Shown: one piece after another, positions 33,573-42,453 of the stretch | Position numbering within the stretch: position 1 is the stretch's first letter | Layout: each line of letters opens with the position of its first letter | Source of the DNA: an uncultured Curvibacter sp. | Lineage (GTDB): Bacteria > Pseudomonadota > Gammaproteobacteria > Burkholderiales > Burkholderiaceae_C | DNA length: 64,000 nucleotides | Direction of reading: 5' to 3' | NCBI GenBank assembly: GCA_903828535.1 | Contig: CAIKMN010000031.1 | Location: forward strand, 62,001-126,000 | Translations under genes and position numbers: made by a program | Notes under the pieces: generated by a model | Databases searched by the model: none | What the model was told of the DNA's origin: nothing | The model's input: only the letters and a program-made list of their open reading frames with translations

Positions 33573-36386
33573 TTAGAAGCGGTAGGTGGCCGTCATCAGG
33601 TACGAGCGCAACAAGGGGCTGGCGTTGCTGCTGACGTAACCGTTGCTGTAGGTGCCCGTGTTGTTGGTGGCGGGGGGCAAACGGTTGAACACGTTGTTGA
33701 CACCGGCAATCAAAGTGAGGTCTTTGATGCCACTGTAAGCCACACTCAGGTTCACCAAGGAGTACGAAGGAATCGTGTGGTTCGAGCACGAAACACCGTT
33801 CACGGTCACGCCGGTGCAGGTGTTTTGGTCCTGGTAGCTGGAGGTGAACAACTCGGTCACGCGGGTGGTCCATGCCCCGTTGGTCCAGTCGGCGTGGAGG
33901 TTATGCCTCCAACGGAAACCCAGCGTCGGAGAGTTGGCGATCGGCGCGTTGGTGACGTTACCGAATTGACCCACGTTGTTGACCCAAGCCGCGCCAGGCG
34001 TGACTTGGTTTTCAAAGTTGAGCAAATAAGTGCCGTCCAGACCGATGCCAAACTGACCCACTTCGGGCACCAAGAAGCGGTAGTTGCTGGTGACGTCGAT
34101 GCCGGACTCGCGCAATGAACCCAAGTTGGCCGTCACGTTGTTGATGTACAACAAGTTGTTGTTGGCATCACGCACGAACAAATTGGAATACGCAGCTGGG
34201 TTGGCAGCCACGGCGGTCATGGGCAACGCATTGATCACGTTGTTCATGCCAATGTGCCAGTAGTCGAACGACAAATTCAAGTCCTTGGCAGGCTCAAAAA
34301 CCACGCCCAAGGTGAAGGTCTTGGAGGTTTCTGGTTTCAGCAAAGGATTGGAACTGGTGCGGGTGGGCAGGTTGTTGGCCTTGGTCGTGCCATTAACCGT
34401 GGTAGAAGCGCAAGAAGCGTAGTTTTGGCCTTGCGAGGTGTTGCCAGCGTTATAGCCAGACAAGGTGGTTTGCGGCACGCCGTTGGGGCACAGCAAGGGG
34501 TCGTTGATGGCAATACCGGCGGTGTTCGTCGCACCAGGGGTTGAGTAGCCATGCGAGTCATTCATGCTGGGCGCGCGGAAGCCGGTGCTGGCAGCACCCC
34601 GCAAGATCACTTCTTGCGAAGGTTGGAAGCGGAAGCTCAGCTTGGGGTTGAAGGTGTTGCCCACGTCGCTGTAGTGGTCGTCACGCACCGCGCCATTCAG
34701 CGTCAACTCTTTGGTCACGGGGGCGTTCAACTCAGCAAAGGCCGACAAAACATTCCGGTTATCACCCGCCAACGTGGGCGCGGTATAACCAAAAGTCGAG
34801 TATTGACCGGCAGCCAACTTTTGGTCGTGGAAGGTGCCATGCAAAGCGTTGGCACCCAAGGCGATGGCCAAAGGCCCCCCATCCAATTCCATCAACTCAC
34901 GGCTGCCTTGGGCATCCACACCGGTGATGGTGGTGCGAGCGCGGCGAACCGCCGTACCGTCAAGACGTGCTGCATCTAAGGCCGCTTGGCCCGTGGCATT
35001 TTGAGTGGCCGAGAAGGGGTTGATCGATCCATTCAAAAAGCCCTGTTGGAGCAAAGAGCCATCAAAGACATTGTGTGCGGCAGAAACGGTGCGGTCAGAG
35101 GAGCCTGCAACGAACCCAGCCTTGTAATCCCAACCCTCCAAACGGCCTTGGTCGTTCAAGACAAAACGTTGGTTGAGCTGGGTGTCAATTTGCTCTGCCA
35201 TACCGCCGGGGGCTTGCCACAACAGCGTGTAAGCGGTTTTATTGGTGGCAGCGGCCGAAAGACCCGAAATGGCAGGCACACCACCACTGCCGCCGGGGAA
35301 CCAAGGGCTGGCGGTGGTGATGGTGAAGCCGGGTACCGAAGTGGGGTAATTGGCAGGCAAAGCAGAGCCGGCCAGCGCACTGAATGTCGAACCCGAACCC
35401 GCCGAGGTGCCCGGGTTCTTCAAGCTGTCAATCCAAGTTTGACCGCGGTTGTACTCGGCATAAAGCGTGTGGTCAGCCGAGATCTTTAGCGTGCCCTTGG
35501 CGTAAAAGTTTTCTTGCTGGTTAGGGTAGATGGCCACATTGGTGGCGTTGGGGTCCAAAATGCACCCGCCCAAACTGTTGCCACTGGCGGCGCCTGTAAA
35601 ACCAGGGGTGCAACCTGTTGACCCATACGGGTTGAAATAGGCCGTGCCCACCTTGATGTTGGCGGGGTTGCCATAACCCGACGAGCCAACGCTGGTGGCC
35701 GCAGGGCTGCCCTGACCCAACATGGGGCGGTCTTTTTCCAGCAACAGGGCTTTTTGGTGGTGATTAAAAGTGGCGTAAACGTTCCAGCCGTCTTTGTTCA
35801 AATCACCCGTACCCGCGGTGATTTTGAAGCCTTGCTCATTGCCACCACCGCTGTGTTGGGGCTTGCTGGCTTGGCCCGAAATTTCAACGCCTTGGTATTG
35901 GCGTTTGGTGATGAAGTTGACCACACCGGCGATGGCGTCAGAACCGTAAGTTGACGACGCACCGTCGTTCAAAACTTCGACACGCTCCAAAGCGCTGATG
36001 GGCAAGATGTCGATGTTGGCCAAACCGTCGGAGGTGGGCTCGTTGGACAAACGACGGCCGTTCAACAACACCAAGGTGCGGTTAGAACCCAAACCACGCA
36101 AGTTGATGATGGTGCCAGCGCCGGCATTGGAAGGCAGCAAGGACAAGGCTTGCGGCAAGGCTTGCAGCAAGTCGCCCAAAGTCGTGATGCCGGCCTTGGT
36201 GAAGTCTTCGGCCTTCAAAACGCTCACCGGCAAAGCGGCTTCGTTTTCGACGCGACGGATGCTGGAGCCCGTGACTTCAACACGCTCCAAGGCAGCTTCT
36301 TGCGCCTGGGCCTGCGAGCAAAGGCCCAACACCGCCATGCCGACGGCGGACAGCAAGTGTTGTGATTGTCTCAAGTTCTTTTTCAT
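33573..36386 (-). CDS. TonB-dependent outer membrane receptor
   Basis: A 937-residue outer membrane barrel that would import a ligand using TonB energy. Signal peptide ending SQAQAQ, then ERVEVTGSSIRR (TonB-box/plug start). The plug domain carries GAGTIINLRGLG, NRTLVLLNGRR and SSTYGSDAIAGVVNF. The C-terminus ends ATYRF with the aromatic residue typical of outer membrane proteins. Its place between uxaB and the pectinase genes suggests uptake of pectin oligosaccharides. AAAGGAG before the ATG at 36386 fixes the start; the longer frame is rejected. Confidence 0.94.
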   Translation of the reverse strand: MKKNLRQSQHLLSAVGMAVLGLCSQAQAQEAALERVEVTGSSIRRVENEAALPVSVLKAEDFTKAGITTLGDLLQALPQALSLLPSNAGAGTIINLRGLGSNRTLVLLNGRRLSNEPTSDGLANIDILPISALERVEVLNDGASSTYGSDAIAGVVNFITKRQYQGVEISGQASKPQHSGGGNEQGFKITAGTGDLNKDGWNVYATFNHHQKALLLEKDRPMLGQGSPAATSVGSSGYGNPANIKVGTAYFNPYGSTGCTPGFTGAASGNSLGGCILDPNATNVAIYPNQQENFYAKGTLKISADHTLYAEYNRGQTWIDSLKNPGTSAGSGSTFSALAGSALPANYPTSVPGFTITTASPWFPGGSGGVPAISGLSAAATNKTAYTLLWQAPGGMAEQIDTQLNQRFVLNDQGRLEGWDYKAGFVAGSSDRTVSAAHNVFDGSLLQQGFLNGSINPFSATQNATGQAALDAARLDGTAVRRARTTITGVDAQGSRELMELDGGPLAIALGANALHGTFHDQKLAAGQYSTFGYTAPTLAGDNRNVLSAFAELNAPVTKELTLNGAVRDDHYSDVGNTFNPKLSFRFQPSQEVILRGAASTGFRAPSMNDSHGYSTPGATNTAGIAINDPLLCPNGVPQTTLSGYNAGNTSQGQNYASCASTTVNGTTKANNLPTRTSSNPLLKPETSKTFTLGVVFEPAKDLNLSFDYWHIGMNNVINALPMTAVAANPAAYSNLFVRDANNNLLYINNVTANLGSLRESGIDVTSNYRFLVPEVGQFGIGLDGTYLLNFENQVTPGAAWVNNVGQFGNVTNAPIANSPTLGFRWRHNLHADWTNGAWTTRVTELFTSSYQDQNTCTGVTVNGVSCSNHTIPSYSLVNLSVAYSGIKDLTLIAGVNNVFNRLPPATNNTGTYSNGYVSSNASPLLRSYLMTATYRF

Positions 36387-36417
36387 ATTAACGACTCCTT
36401 TAGTAAGATAAAAAAAT

Positions 36418-37875
36418 TCAAGCAGCGACGACCGCACCGCTGGAATGGGTTGCCTTGAGTGCTTCACGGGCGCCCAGGTTTTGAAGCATCACCAAATCCT
36501 TGGTAAGGGCTTCGATCAAATCTTCATGCAGCGACAAGACGTCGCCCCACACATTCTTTTTGGCCATCCACGTGCTGACCATGTCGCGTGCGCTCAGCTC
36601 ACCACTGTCGAACCGCTCCCAGGCGGTTTTCCACCATTCGAGGTGAGTGGCTTCATCAGACAAAGCAATCACCTCGCCTTTGTAGAGGTGCATGGTGGCG
36701 GCCAGGGCCAGCACCATGTGCGGCGGCCAACGGTCCTGCAATTGGTGAAACTGACGCATCTGCGGCATCACCCGGACCGCAAATTTTGACCAGCTGTTCA
36801 AAGCAATGGAGGCCAATCGGTGTTGGATAAAGGGGTTGCCAAAGCGCCGCAAGACCTCGTTTGCAAACTCGGTCAACTCCTCTGCGGGCAAGGGCAGCGC
36901 TGGAATGACTTCATCAAACAAAAGGCCCTTTAAAAACGCCGCAACGGGCTCGTCCTTCATGGCCTGTCCCACGGTGCTGAGCCCTGCCAGTAAGGCGATT
37001 GGCACCATGGCCGTATGGCCTGCGTTCAAAATGCCGACTTTCCGCAATTTGTAGGGGGCAATGTCATCAACCAGATGGATGTTTAAACCCGACCCTTGCA
37101 ACTTGAGCAATTCCGCCACTTTGGCGGGCCCTTGAATCAACAGCAAGTGGTAGTACTCGGCGGTCACCAAAAAGGGGTCAAGGTAGCCGAGCTCGGTTTC
37201 CAGTTTTGGCATTTCATCGGCGGGGTAACCCGGCACGATGCGGTCGACCAGCGTCGAGCAAAAGGTACAGGCTGTTTGGAGCCAATCTTCAAAGCCAGCA
37301 CCCAAATCCCAACGCTTGGCGAAGAACTGCACGGCGGCCTTGAGGGCTTCGCCGTTGTGGTCAATCAACTCCATGGGCAACAACACCACACCCGAGTCGG
37401 CTGAACCGGCAAAGTGCTCAAAACGCGCATACAACCAACGGGTTAACTTGGCGGGGAAAGCGCTGGGCGGTGCATCGCTGAACTGATCTTGGGTATTGGT
37501 GGCAATACCGGCTTCGGTGGTGTTGGAAACCACGAACTGAATGTCGGGATTTTGGGCCAACAACAAAAAATCGGCCATGTGGTGGCTAAGGTCCAGCTCG
37601 CGCTGTACGCAGGTGATCAGGCGGTGGTTTTGCACCGCCTGCCCCTGTTCGTCCAAACCGCGAACCACGGTGGTGTAAAGGCCGTCTTGACTGTCCAACA
37701 ACGGGGCCGTTGAACGCGAGGTGGGGCGCACAATCACGACCCCGGCATTCAAACCACAACGCTCGTTCAACAGGTCGATTTGCCAATCGAAAAAGCCACG
37801 CAGAAAATTACCTTGACCAAACTGCAAGACCCGGATGGGCAGATTAAAAGGCGTGGTGCGCTGAAGGATGTTCAT
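36418..37875 (-). CDS. uxaB: Tagaturonate reductase (altronate oxidoreductase)
   Basis: UxaB reduces D-tagaturonate to D-altronate with NADH, the second step of galacturonate breakdown. The 485-residue protein of the mannitol dehydrogenase family starts with VLQFGQGNFLRGFFDWQIDLL, close to the E. coli enzyme. It has the FVVSNTTEAGI segment and the catalytic Lys region AGHTAMVPIALLAG. The ATG at 37875 aligns with known starts; a GTG at 37890 overlapping the uxaA stop is an alternative. It lies between uxaA and the TonB receptor gene. Confidence 0.94.
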   Translation of the reverse strand: MNILQRTTPFNLPIRVLQFGQGNFLRGFFDWQIDLLNERCGLNAGVVIVRPTSRSTAPLLDSQDGLYTTVVRGLDEQGQAVQNHRLITCVQRELDLSHHMADFLLLAQNPDIQFVVSNTTEAGIATNTQDQFSDAPPSAFPAKLTRWLYARFEHFAGSADSGVVLLPMELIDHNGEALKAAVQFFAKRWDLGAGFEDWLQTACTFCSTLVDRIVPGYPADEMPKLETELGYLDPFLVTAEYYHLLLIQGPAKVAELLKLQGSGLNIHLVDDIAPYKLRKVGILNAGHTAMVPIALLAGLSTVGQAMKDEPVAAFLKGLLFDEVIPALPLPAEELTEFANEVLRRFGNPFIQHRLASIALNSWSKFAVRVMPQMRQFHQLQDRWPPHMVLALAATMHLYKGEVIALSDEATHLEWWKTAWERFDSGELSARDMVSTWMAKKNVWGDVLSLHEDLIEALTKDLVMLQNLGAREALKATHSSGAVVAA

Positions 37876-37886
37876 GGGCTTGCCGC

Positions 37887-39503
37887 TCACAGCGAAATGT
37901 CTTGGCGCCAGAAAATGAAATCGTGTTGCGCCAATCGATCGGCCTTCGATTGGTAGCGACCACTGGCGGTGTCGATGACTTGGTTCAACAACGCTTTGGC
38001 GACTTCAGGAATGGGTTGGCCATCGACCACAGGGCCGCAGTCAAAGTCAATCAACTCGTTCAACTTGGTCGCCACTTTGGTGTTGCTGGCAATCTTTAAC
38101 ACGGGCACGATGGGGTTGCCCGTGGGCGTGCCCAAACCCGTGGAGAACAGCACCACATTGGCACCCGAGGCGACCATGCCAGTGACAGACTCCACGTCAT
38201 TCCCGGGGGTGCACAGCAATGACAAGCCCGGCTTGTCCATCAATTGACCGTAGTTCAGCACCGACACGATGGGCGAGGTGCCGCCCTTTTTCGCGGCGCC
38301 AGCCGACTTCATGGCGTCGGTGATCAAGCCGTCCCGGATGTTTCCAGGACTGGGGTTATCGGCAAAGTGGGTGCCCACGGCTTCGGCCTTGGCCTCAAAT
38401 TCACGCATCAGCCCCAAGAAGCGACGCTTGTCGTCGTCGTGGACGCAGCGCTCGATCAAGTTGCCTTCGACGCCACACAACTCAGGGAACTCGGCCAAGA
38501 CCGAGGAGCCGCCCAAGGCGACCACCATGTCAGACACATAGCCCATGGTCGGGTTGGCTGAGATGCCCGAAAAGCCATCAGAGCCACCGCATTTAACGCC
38601 AATCTTGAGGTGCGACAAAGGCACGGGTTGGCGCACCACTTCATTCGCCTTGGCCAATTCTTTCAGGGTGTCTTGCAACACCTGCTTCATCATCGCTTGT
38701 TCGCCGCCATCCCACTTTTGCTGCTCATAGATCAGGCAGGGTTTGTCAAAGTTTGGGTTGAGCTTTTTCAGCTCTTCTTGGAACATGCTGATTTGGGCGT
38801 TTTGACATCCCAAGCTGAAGACGGTGACGCCCGCCACATTCGGGTGATCGGCATAGGCCGACAACACTTTGCACAATTCACGAGCATCTGCGCGGGTGCC
38901 CCCACAGCCGCCGTTGTGGCTGATCATGCGCACGCCATCGACTTGGGGGAAAGGACGCTGAGGCGCCGATGCCGCACCCTGGCTTTGACCCAACAGGTCT
39001 TGGGCAAAGTTTGTCAATTCATCGTTGCCGTAACCCAGACTTTTTTCCAACGCCCTTTGCAACTGTTCGACGTTGCGGTTTTCACAGAAAACCAAGGGAA
39101 AAATCAGCCAATAGTTGGCCGTACCGACTCGGCCGTCGCTGCGCACCACGCCTTGGAAGGTTTGTTCGCTGTAGTCCGCCACCCAAGGAGGCGACCATTG
39201 ATAGGGTTCGCTGGCGCCAATTTCGACCTCGGCCGCATAGTGGGTGAGGTTTTCGGTGGTCACCGCTTCGCCTCGGCGAATGGGGCTCAAGGCTTTGCCG
39301 ACGGGCACGCCGTACAACTTCAAAACTTCACCGGCTGCGAAGCTGCGGCGAGCAAATTTGTGCTTGCGAGGAACCGGCGTTTGAATCAGGTAGATTTCAC
39401 CTTCCCAATCAACGACTTCGCCACTGGCCAAATCGACCAAGGCGACCAGCATGTCGTCCTCGGGCTGGATGCAGAGCACTTTGCTGTTGTTAGGGGTACT
39501 CAT
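37887..39503 (-). CDS. uxaA: Altronate dehydratase
   Basis: UxaA removes water from D-altronate to give 2-keto-3-deoxygluconate. The 538-residue protein has both expected parts: an N-terminal SAF-like domain (KHKFARRSFAAGEVLKLYG) and a C-terminal catalytic domain. The latter includes the iron-binding Cys segments SHNGGCGGTRAD, VFSLGCQNAQ and GVKCGGSDGFSG. A long upstream extension of the open frame is rejected since it overlaps uxaC; the ATG at 39503 overlaps the uxaC stop (ATGA). It is therefore probably translationally coupled to uxaC. Confidence 0.95.
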   Translation of the reverse strand: MSTPNNSKVLCIQPEDDMLVALVDLASGEVVDWEGEIYLIQTPVPRKHKFARRSFAAGEVLKLYGVPVGKALSPIRRGEAVTTENLTHYAAEVEIGASEPYQWSPPWVADYSEQTFQGVVRSDGRVGTANYWLIFPLVFCENRNVEQLQRALEKSLGYGNDELTNFAQDLLGQSQGAASAPQRPFPQVDGVRMISHNGGCGGTRADARELCKVLSAYADHPNVAGVTVFSLGCQNAQISMFQEELKKLNPNFDKPCLIYEQQKWDGGEQAMMKQVLQDTLKELAKANEVVRQPVPLSHLKIGVKCGGSDGFSGISANPTMGYVSDMVVALGGSSVLAEFPELCGVEGNLIERCVHDDDKRRFLGLMREFEAKAEAVGTHFADNPSPGNIRDGLITDAMKSAGAAKKGGTSPIVSVLNYGQLMDKPGLSLLCTPGNDVESVTGMVASGANVVLFSTGLGTPTGNPIVPVLKIASNTKVATKLNELIDFDCGPVVDGQPIPEVAKALLNQVIDTASGRYQSKADRLAQHDFIFWRQDISL

Positions 39504-40894
39504 AGACCGAAATAGTTTTTGGCGTTGTCGTAGCTGACACCGCGCACAATTTGCGCCAAGGCATCGAAATCGTTGGGGGCTTCGCCGGCCTCCACCCACT
39601 CGCCCAACTGACGGCACAACAGACGGCGGAAATAGTCGTGGCGCGGATAGGACGCAAAACTTCGTGAGTCGGTCACCATGCCGACTGAGGTGCCCAAGAC
39701 GCCGTGCTGCGCCAAAACCTGCAGTTGGCGCAGGTTGCCGTCTTTGTGGTCGTTGAACCACCAAGCAGGACCAAATTGCAATTTGCCAAAGGTATTGCCG
39801 TCTTGGAAGGCCCCAATCAAGGTGGACAACACCTCGTTCATGGCCGGATTCAAGTTGAACAACATGGTTTTTGGCAACTGATCGGTGCTGTCCAGTGCAT
39901 CCAAGAACGAAGCCAGGCCGGCGCTGTTGGTCATGTCTGAAACAGAGTCATAGCCGGTGTCTGGACCCAGCGCGCCCAGTTGGCGGGTGTTGTTGTTGCG
40001 CTGAGCACCGATGTGCAAACACAGGGTCCAACCCAGTTCCGCATAAGCACGACCCAAAGCTTCCAGCAACAAGCGTTGGTAGACACCCAACTCGGCGTCG
40101 GTCAGCAAAGCGCCTTGGAGTCGTTTGGCAAACAATCGCTCGCCATCTAGGGGGTTCAAGACGCCGGCCGCCAAGGACGTGTCAATCGCATGGTCTGAAA
40201 TGCGGGCACCTTGAGAGTGGAAGAACGCGAGGCGCTCAATCAAGGCTTTGACCAACTGGTCAAAGCTGCCAATGTCCTTGCCCACGACGCCACCCAACAA
40301 TTTCAGGTAGTCGAGAAAATCGTCGCGGTTGGCTCGCATGGCACGGTCTGGCCGATAAGCAGGCAAGACCCGGGTTTTTAAAGCGGACTTGGCGATGTCG
40401 ATGTGTTGCAACAAATCATCTGCAGGGTCATCGGTGGTGCAGGCAATTTCGACTTTGGCTTGCTCCAAAAAAGACCAGGCATCCATGTTGCTTAATTTGG
40501 CGTTGGCCTGCTCCCAAATTTGAGAGGCATTGCGCTCGTTGATGACCAAATCGACCCCCAACAAACGCCTCAACTCCAAATGACACCAGTGATGAATGGG
40601 GTTGCCCAAGGCCAACGGCAGCACTTTGCAGAAAGCGCGGAACTTGGCCTCATCCGATTCAGGGCCGGTCACCAAGCGCTCAGGAACGCCCGCACTGCGC
40701 ATCAAACGCCATTTGTAATGGTCGCCCGACAACCACAACTCCGTGAGGTTGCGAAACTTCTTTCGCGCTGCAATTTCGCTTTGCTGCAGATGCGAGTGGT
40801 AGTCGATGATGGGCAAGTCTGCGGCCACTTGCTGGTACAAATCACGCGCCAGCGGGGTGGTTAGCAGGAAATTCTGATCAATAAATTCAGCCAT
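39500..40894 (-). CDS. uxaC: Uronate (glucuronate/galacturonate) isomerase
   Basis: UxaC converts D-galacturonate to D-tagaturonate and D-glucuronate to D-fructuronate. The 464-residue amidohydrolase-fold protein has the metal-binding IIDYHSHLQ near residue 30, the RDDFLDYLKLLGG region and LCLHIGAQRNNNTRQLG. The C-terminal GMVTDSRSFASYPRHDYFRR is highly typical. It is the first gene of the nine-gene pectin operon. No uxuA or uxuB is seen, so galacturonate rather than glucuronate is the likely substrate here. Confidence 0.96.
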   Translation of the reverse strand: MAEFIDQNFLLTTPLARDLYQQVAADLPIIDYHSHLQQSEIAARKKFRNLTELWLSGDHYKWRLMRSAGVPERLVTGPESDEAKFRAFCKVLPLALGNPIHHWCHLELRRLLGVDLVINERNASQIWEQANAKLSNMDAWSFLEQAKVEIACTTDDPADDLLQHIDIAKSALKTRVLPAYRPDRAMRANRDDFLDYLKLLGGVVGKDIGSFDQLVKALIERLAFFHSQGARISDHAIDTSLAAGVLNPLDGERLFAKRLQGALLTDAELGVYQRLLLEALGRAYAELGWTLCLHIGAQRNNNTRQLGALGPDTGYDSVSDMTNSAGLASFLDALDSTDQLPKTMLFNLNPAMNEVLSTLIGAFQDGNTFGKLQFGPAWWFNDHKDGNLRQLQVLAQHGVLGTSVGMVTDSRSFASYPRHDYFRRLLCRQLGEWVEAGEAPNDFDALAQIVRGVSYDNAKNYFGL

Positions 40895-40925
40895 GGTCTG
40901 TCAAAAGGAATCCAAAAGAGAGTCA

Positions 40926-41018
40926 ACTCCTGATATATCAGAAGCGCATTATTGGTATTCTAGACAGATATTTCAGTTTTATGTACTGAAAAAACCTAGG
41001 TGTAAACCAGAATATCAG
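40926..41018 (-). promoter_or_regulatory. Candidate operator region in front of uxaC
   Basis: CTGATATATCAG at 40930-40941 is a perfect 12-bp palindrome 36 bases before the uxaC start. A weaker copy (CAGATATTTCAG) lies at 40965-40976 and another ATATCAG half-site at 41012-41018. The shared core resembles the ATATCAC half-sites before the TRAP genes, which suggests one regulator, probably the GntR protein of the locus. No clear -35/-10 pair could be assigned. Confidence 0.55.
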
Positions 41019-41033
41019 CCCCTGGATGGGCGT

Positions 41034-41067
41034 AAAAAAACCCACTTCGCCGAGGCGGGTGGGTTGA
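41034..41067 (-). terminator. Terminator downstream of tRNA-Thr
   Basis: On the minus strand an AACCCAC(C) stem pairs with its complement around the GC-rich loop at 41046-41056 and is followed by a run of seven T. It separates the tRNA from the pectin operon promoter region. Confidence 0.75.
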
Positions 41068-41074
41068 TGAAAAA

Positions 41075-41149
41075 TGGTGCCGGATGTCGGATTTGAACTG
41101 ACGACCTACCGCTTACAAGGCGGGTGCTCTACCCCTGAGCTAATCCGGC
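41075..41149 (-). tRNA. tRNA-Thr (anticodon UGU)
   Basis: The minus strand folds as a full tRNA. The acceptor stem GCCGGAT pairs with ATCCGGC; the D arm is GCTC/GAGC. The anticodon stem CCGC(C)/GCGG encloses loop CTTGTAA with anticodon TGT. The T arm contains AGTTCAAATCC, and CCA is encoded at 41075-41077. It reads ACA codons and marks the right edge of the pectin locus. Confidence 0.95.
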
Positions 41150-41176
41150 GAATTTTCAAGGTTTAAATTCTAGCAG

Positions 41177-41707
41177 TTACTTGACTCGTTTTAAGGTGAA
41201 CTTGCTGCCCCCAGCGCTTGGCGGCGGCGTTTCAGACGGGTTCTCTGGACTGGACAAAACCGACAGGGGCACCCGAGTCGGCGAGGCCCCAGCGCCAGGG
41301 GTTGGCGCCGAGGTGAGCGCCGGGGAGACCGAAGAACCCGAGGAGCCCGAGGAACTGGATGGCCCTGCAGCGGAAGCACTCGGGGCTTCTACACCTGGGA
41401 AGGCCATGCCTTGCCCATTTTCTCGGGCATAAATGGCCAAAACGCGGCCCACGGGAACCACAATGTCGCGGGGCACACCGCCAAAGCGGGCTTTGAATTC
41501 AATGAAATCGTTGCCCAAGCGCAAGTTGCTGGTCGCATCGAGGCTGACATTCAACACAATTTCACCGTTTTTGACAAATTCACGCGGCACTTGAACCCCG
41601 TCATCGACCGATACTGCCAAGTAGGGGGTGAAGCCGTTGTCGGCGCACCACTCGTGCAGGGCACGAATCAAATAAGGGCGGGTCGAACTGATTTCAGGGG
41701 CATTCAT
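41177..41707 (-). CDS. sspB: ClpXP protease specificity-enhancing factor SspB
   Basis: SspB tethers ssrA-tagged proteins to ClpX for degradation. The 176-residue protein has the conserved fold at the start (STRPYLIRALHEWCADNG, GVQVPREFV, NLRLGNDFIEFKARF) and VPVGRVLAIYARENGQGM. A long Ser/Pro/Ala-rich linker follows, ending in the basic tail GSKFTLKRVK, which is the ClpX-docking tail type. The start is one of two adjacent ATGs (41710, 41707). It follows sspA by 28 bases. Confidence 0.93.
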   Translation of the reverse strand: MNAPEISSTRPYLIRALHEWCADNGFTPYLAVSVDDGVQVPREFVKNGEIVLNVSLDATSNLRLGNDFIEFKARFGGVPRDIVVPVGRVLAIYARENGQGMAFPGVEAPSASAAGPSSSSGSSGSSVSPALTSAPTPGAGASPTRVPLSVLSSPENPSETPPPSAGGSKFTLKRVK

Positions 41708-41735
41708 CATCGGCGGCTGTTTTGTAAGCACAAAT

Positions 41736-42347
41736 TTACTTGCGCATGACCTTTTCAGAGGGCGTTAACGCTTCGATGTAAGCCGGGCGAGAGAAGATGC
41801 GCTCTGCATATTTCAGCAAAGGGGCCGCGTTCTTGCTCAACTCGATGCCATAGTGGTCCAGGCGCCACAACAAAGGCGCAATGGCCACGTCGAGCATGCT
41901 GAAGTTTTCGCCGAGCATGAATTTGTTCTTTAAGAAAACAGGTGCCAATTGGGTCAAGCGGTCACGGATGTGGGCGCGGGCCTTTTCAATGGCTTTTTCA
42001 TTGCCCTTGGTCACGCGGTTTTCCAGCGTGCTGACGTGCACAAAAAGCTCTTTTTCGAAGTTCAGCAAAAACAAACGCACTCGGGCGCGGTCGACCGGGT
42101 CGCCTGGCATCAATTGGGGGTGAGGAAAGCGCTCGTCGATGTACTCATTGATGATGTTCGATTCGTACAAAATCAAGTCGCGCTCGACCAATATCGGCAC
42201 TTGGCCATAGGGGTTCATGACGCTGATGTCTTCGGGCTTGTTGTAGAGATCGACGTCGCGAATCTCAAAGTCCATGCCTTTCTCAAACAAGACAAAACGG
42301 CAGCGATGAGAAAAAGGACAAGTGGTACCCGAATACAAAACCATCAT
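41736..42347 (-). CDS. sspA: Stringent starvation protein A, glutathione S-transferase fold
   Basis: SspA binds RNA polymerase and alters transcription in starvation. The 203-residue protein has a thioredoxin-like N-terminal domain (LYSGTTCPFSHRCRFVLFEKG), the NPYGQVPIL and LYESNIINEYIDERFP segments, and an all-helical C-terminal domain. It lies upstream of sspB, the usual pair, and downstream of petABC. AGGAG eight bases before the ATG at 42347 supports the start. Confidence 0.94.
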   Translation of the reverse strand: MMVLYSGTTCPFSHRCRFVLFEKGMDFEIRDVDLYNKPEDISVMNPYGQVPILVERDLILYESNIINEYIDERFPHPQLMPGDPVDRARVRLFLLNFEKELFVHVSTLENRVTKGNEKAIEKARAHIRDRLTQLAPVFLKNKFMLGENFSMLDVAIAPLLWRLDHYGIELSKNAAPLLKYAERIFSRPAYIEALTPSEKVMRK

Positions 42348-42360
42348 GGTCAAAACTCCT

Positions 42361-42401
42361 AAAAATTAAAAAGAGTGGGCCGCACATGACGAGCCCACTC
42401 T
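42361..42401 (-). terminator. Terminator after the petABC operon
   Basis: AGAGTGGGC (42372-42380) and GCCCACTCT (42393-42401) form a perfect nine-pair stem. On the minus strand it is followed by TTTTTAATTTTT. A second GC-rich hairpin (CGCCGCG/CGCGGCG, 42412-42428) lies between it and petC. Confidence 0.85.
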
Positions 42402-42453
42402 GCGCTGCCGTCGCCGCGGTTCGCGGCGCTGTAGGCAGGGAATGACAACTATA

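Noticed and set aside
39504-39764. N-terminal extension of UxaA
   Set aside because: Arg-rich translation of uxaC antisense-frame sequence. The conserved UxaA start and the ATGA overlap with uxaC favour 39503.
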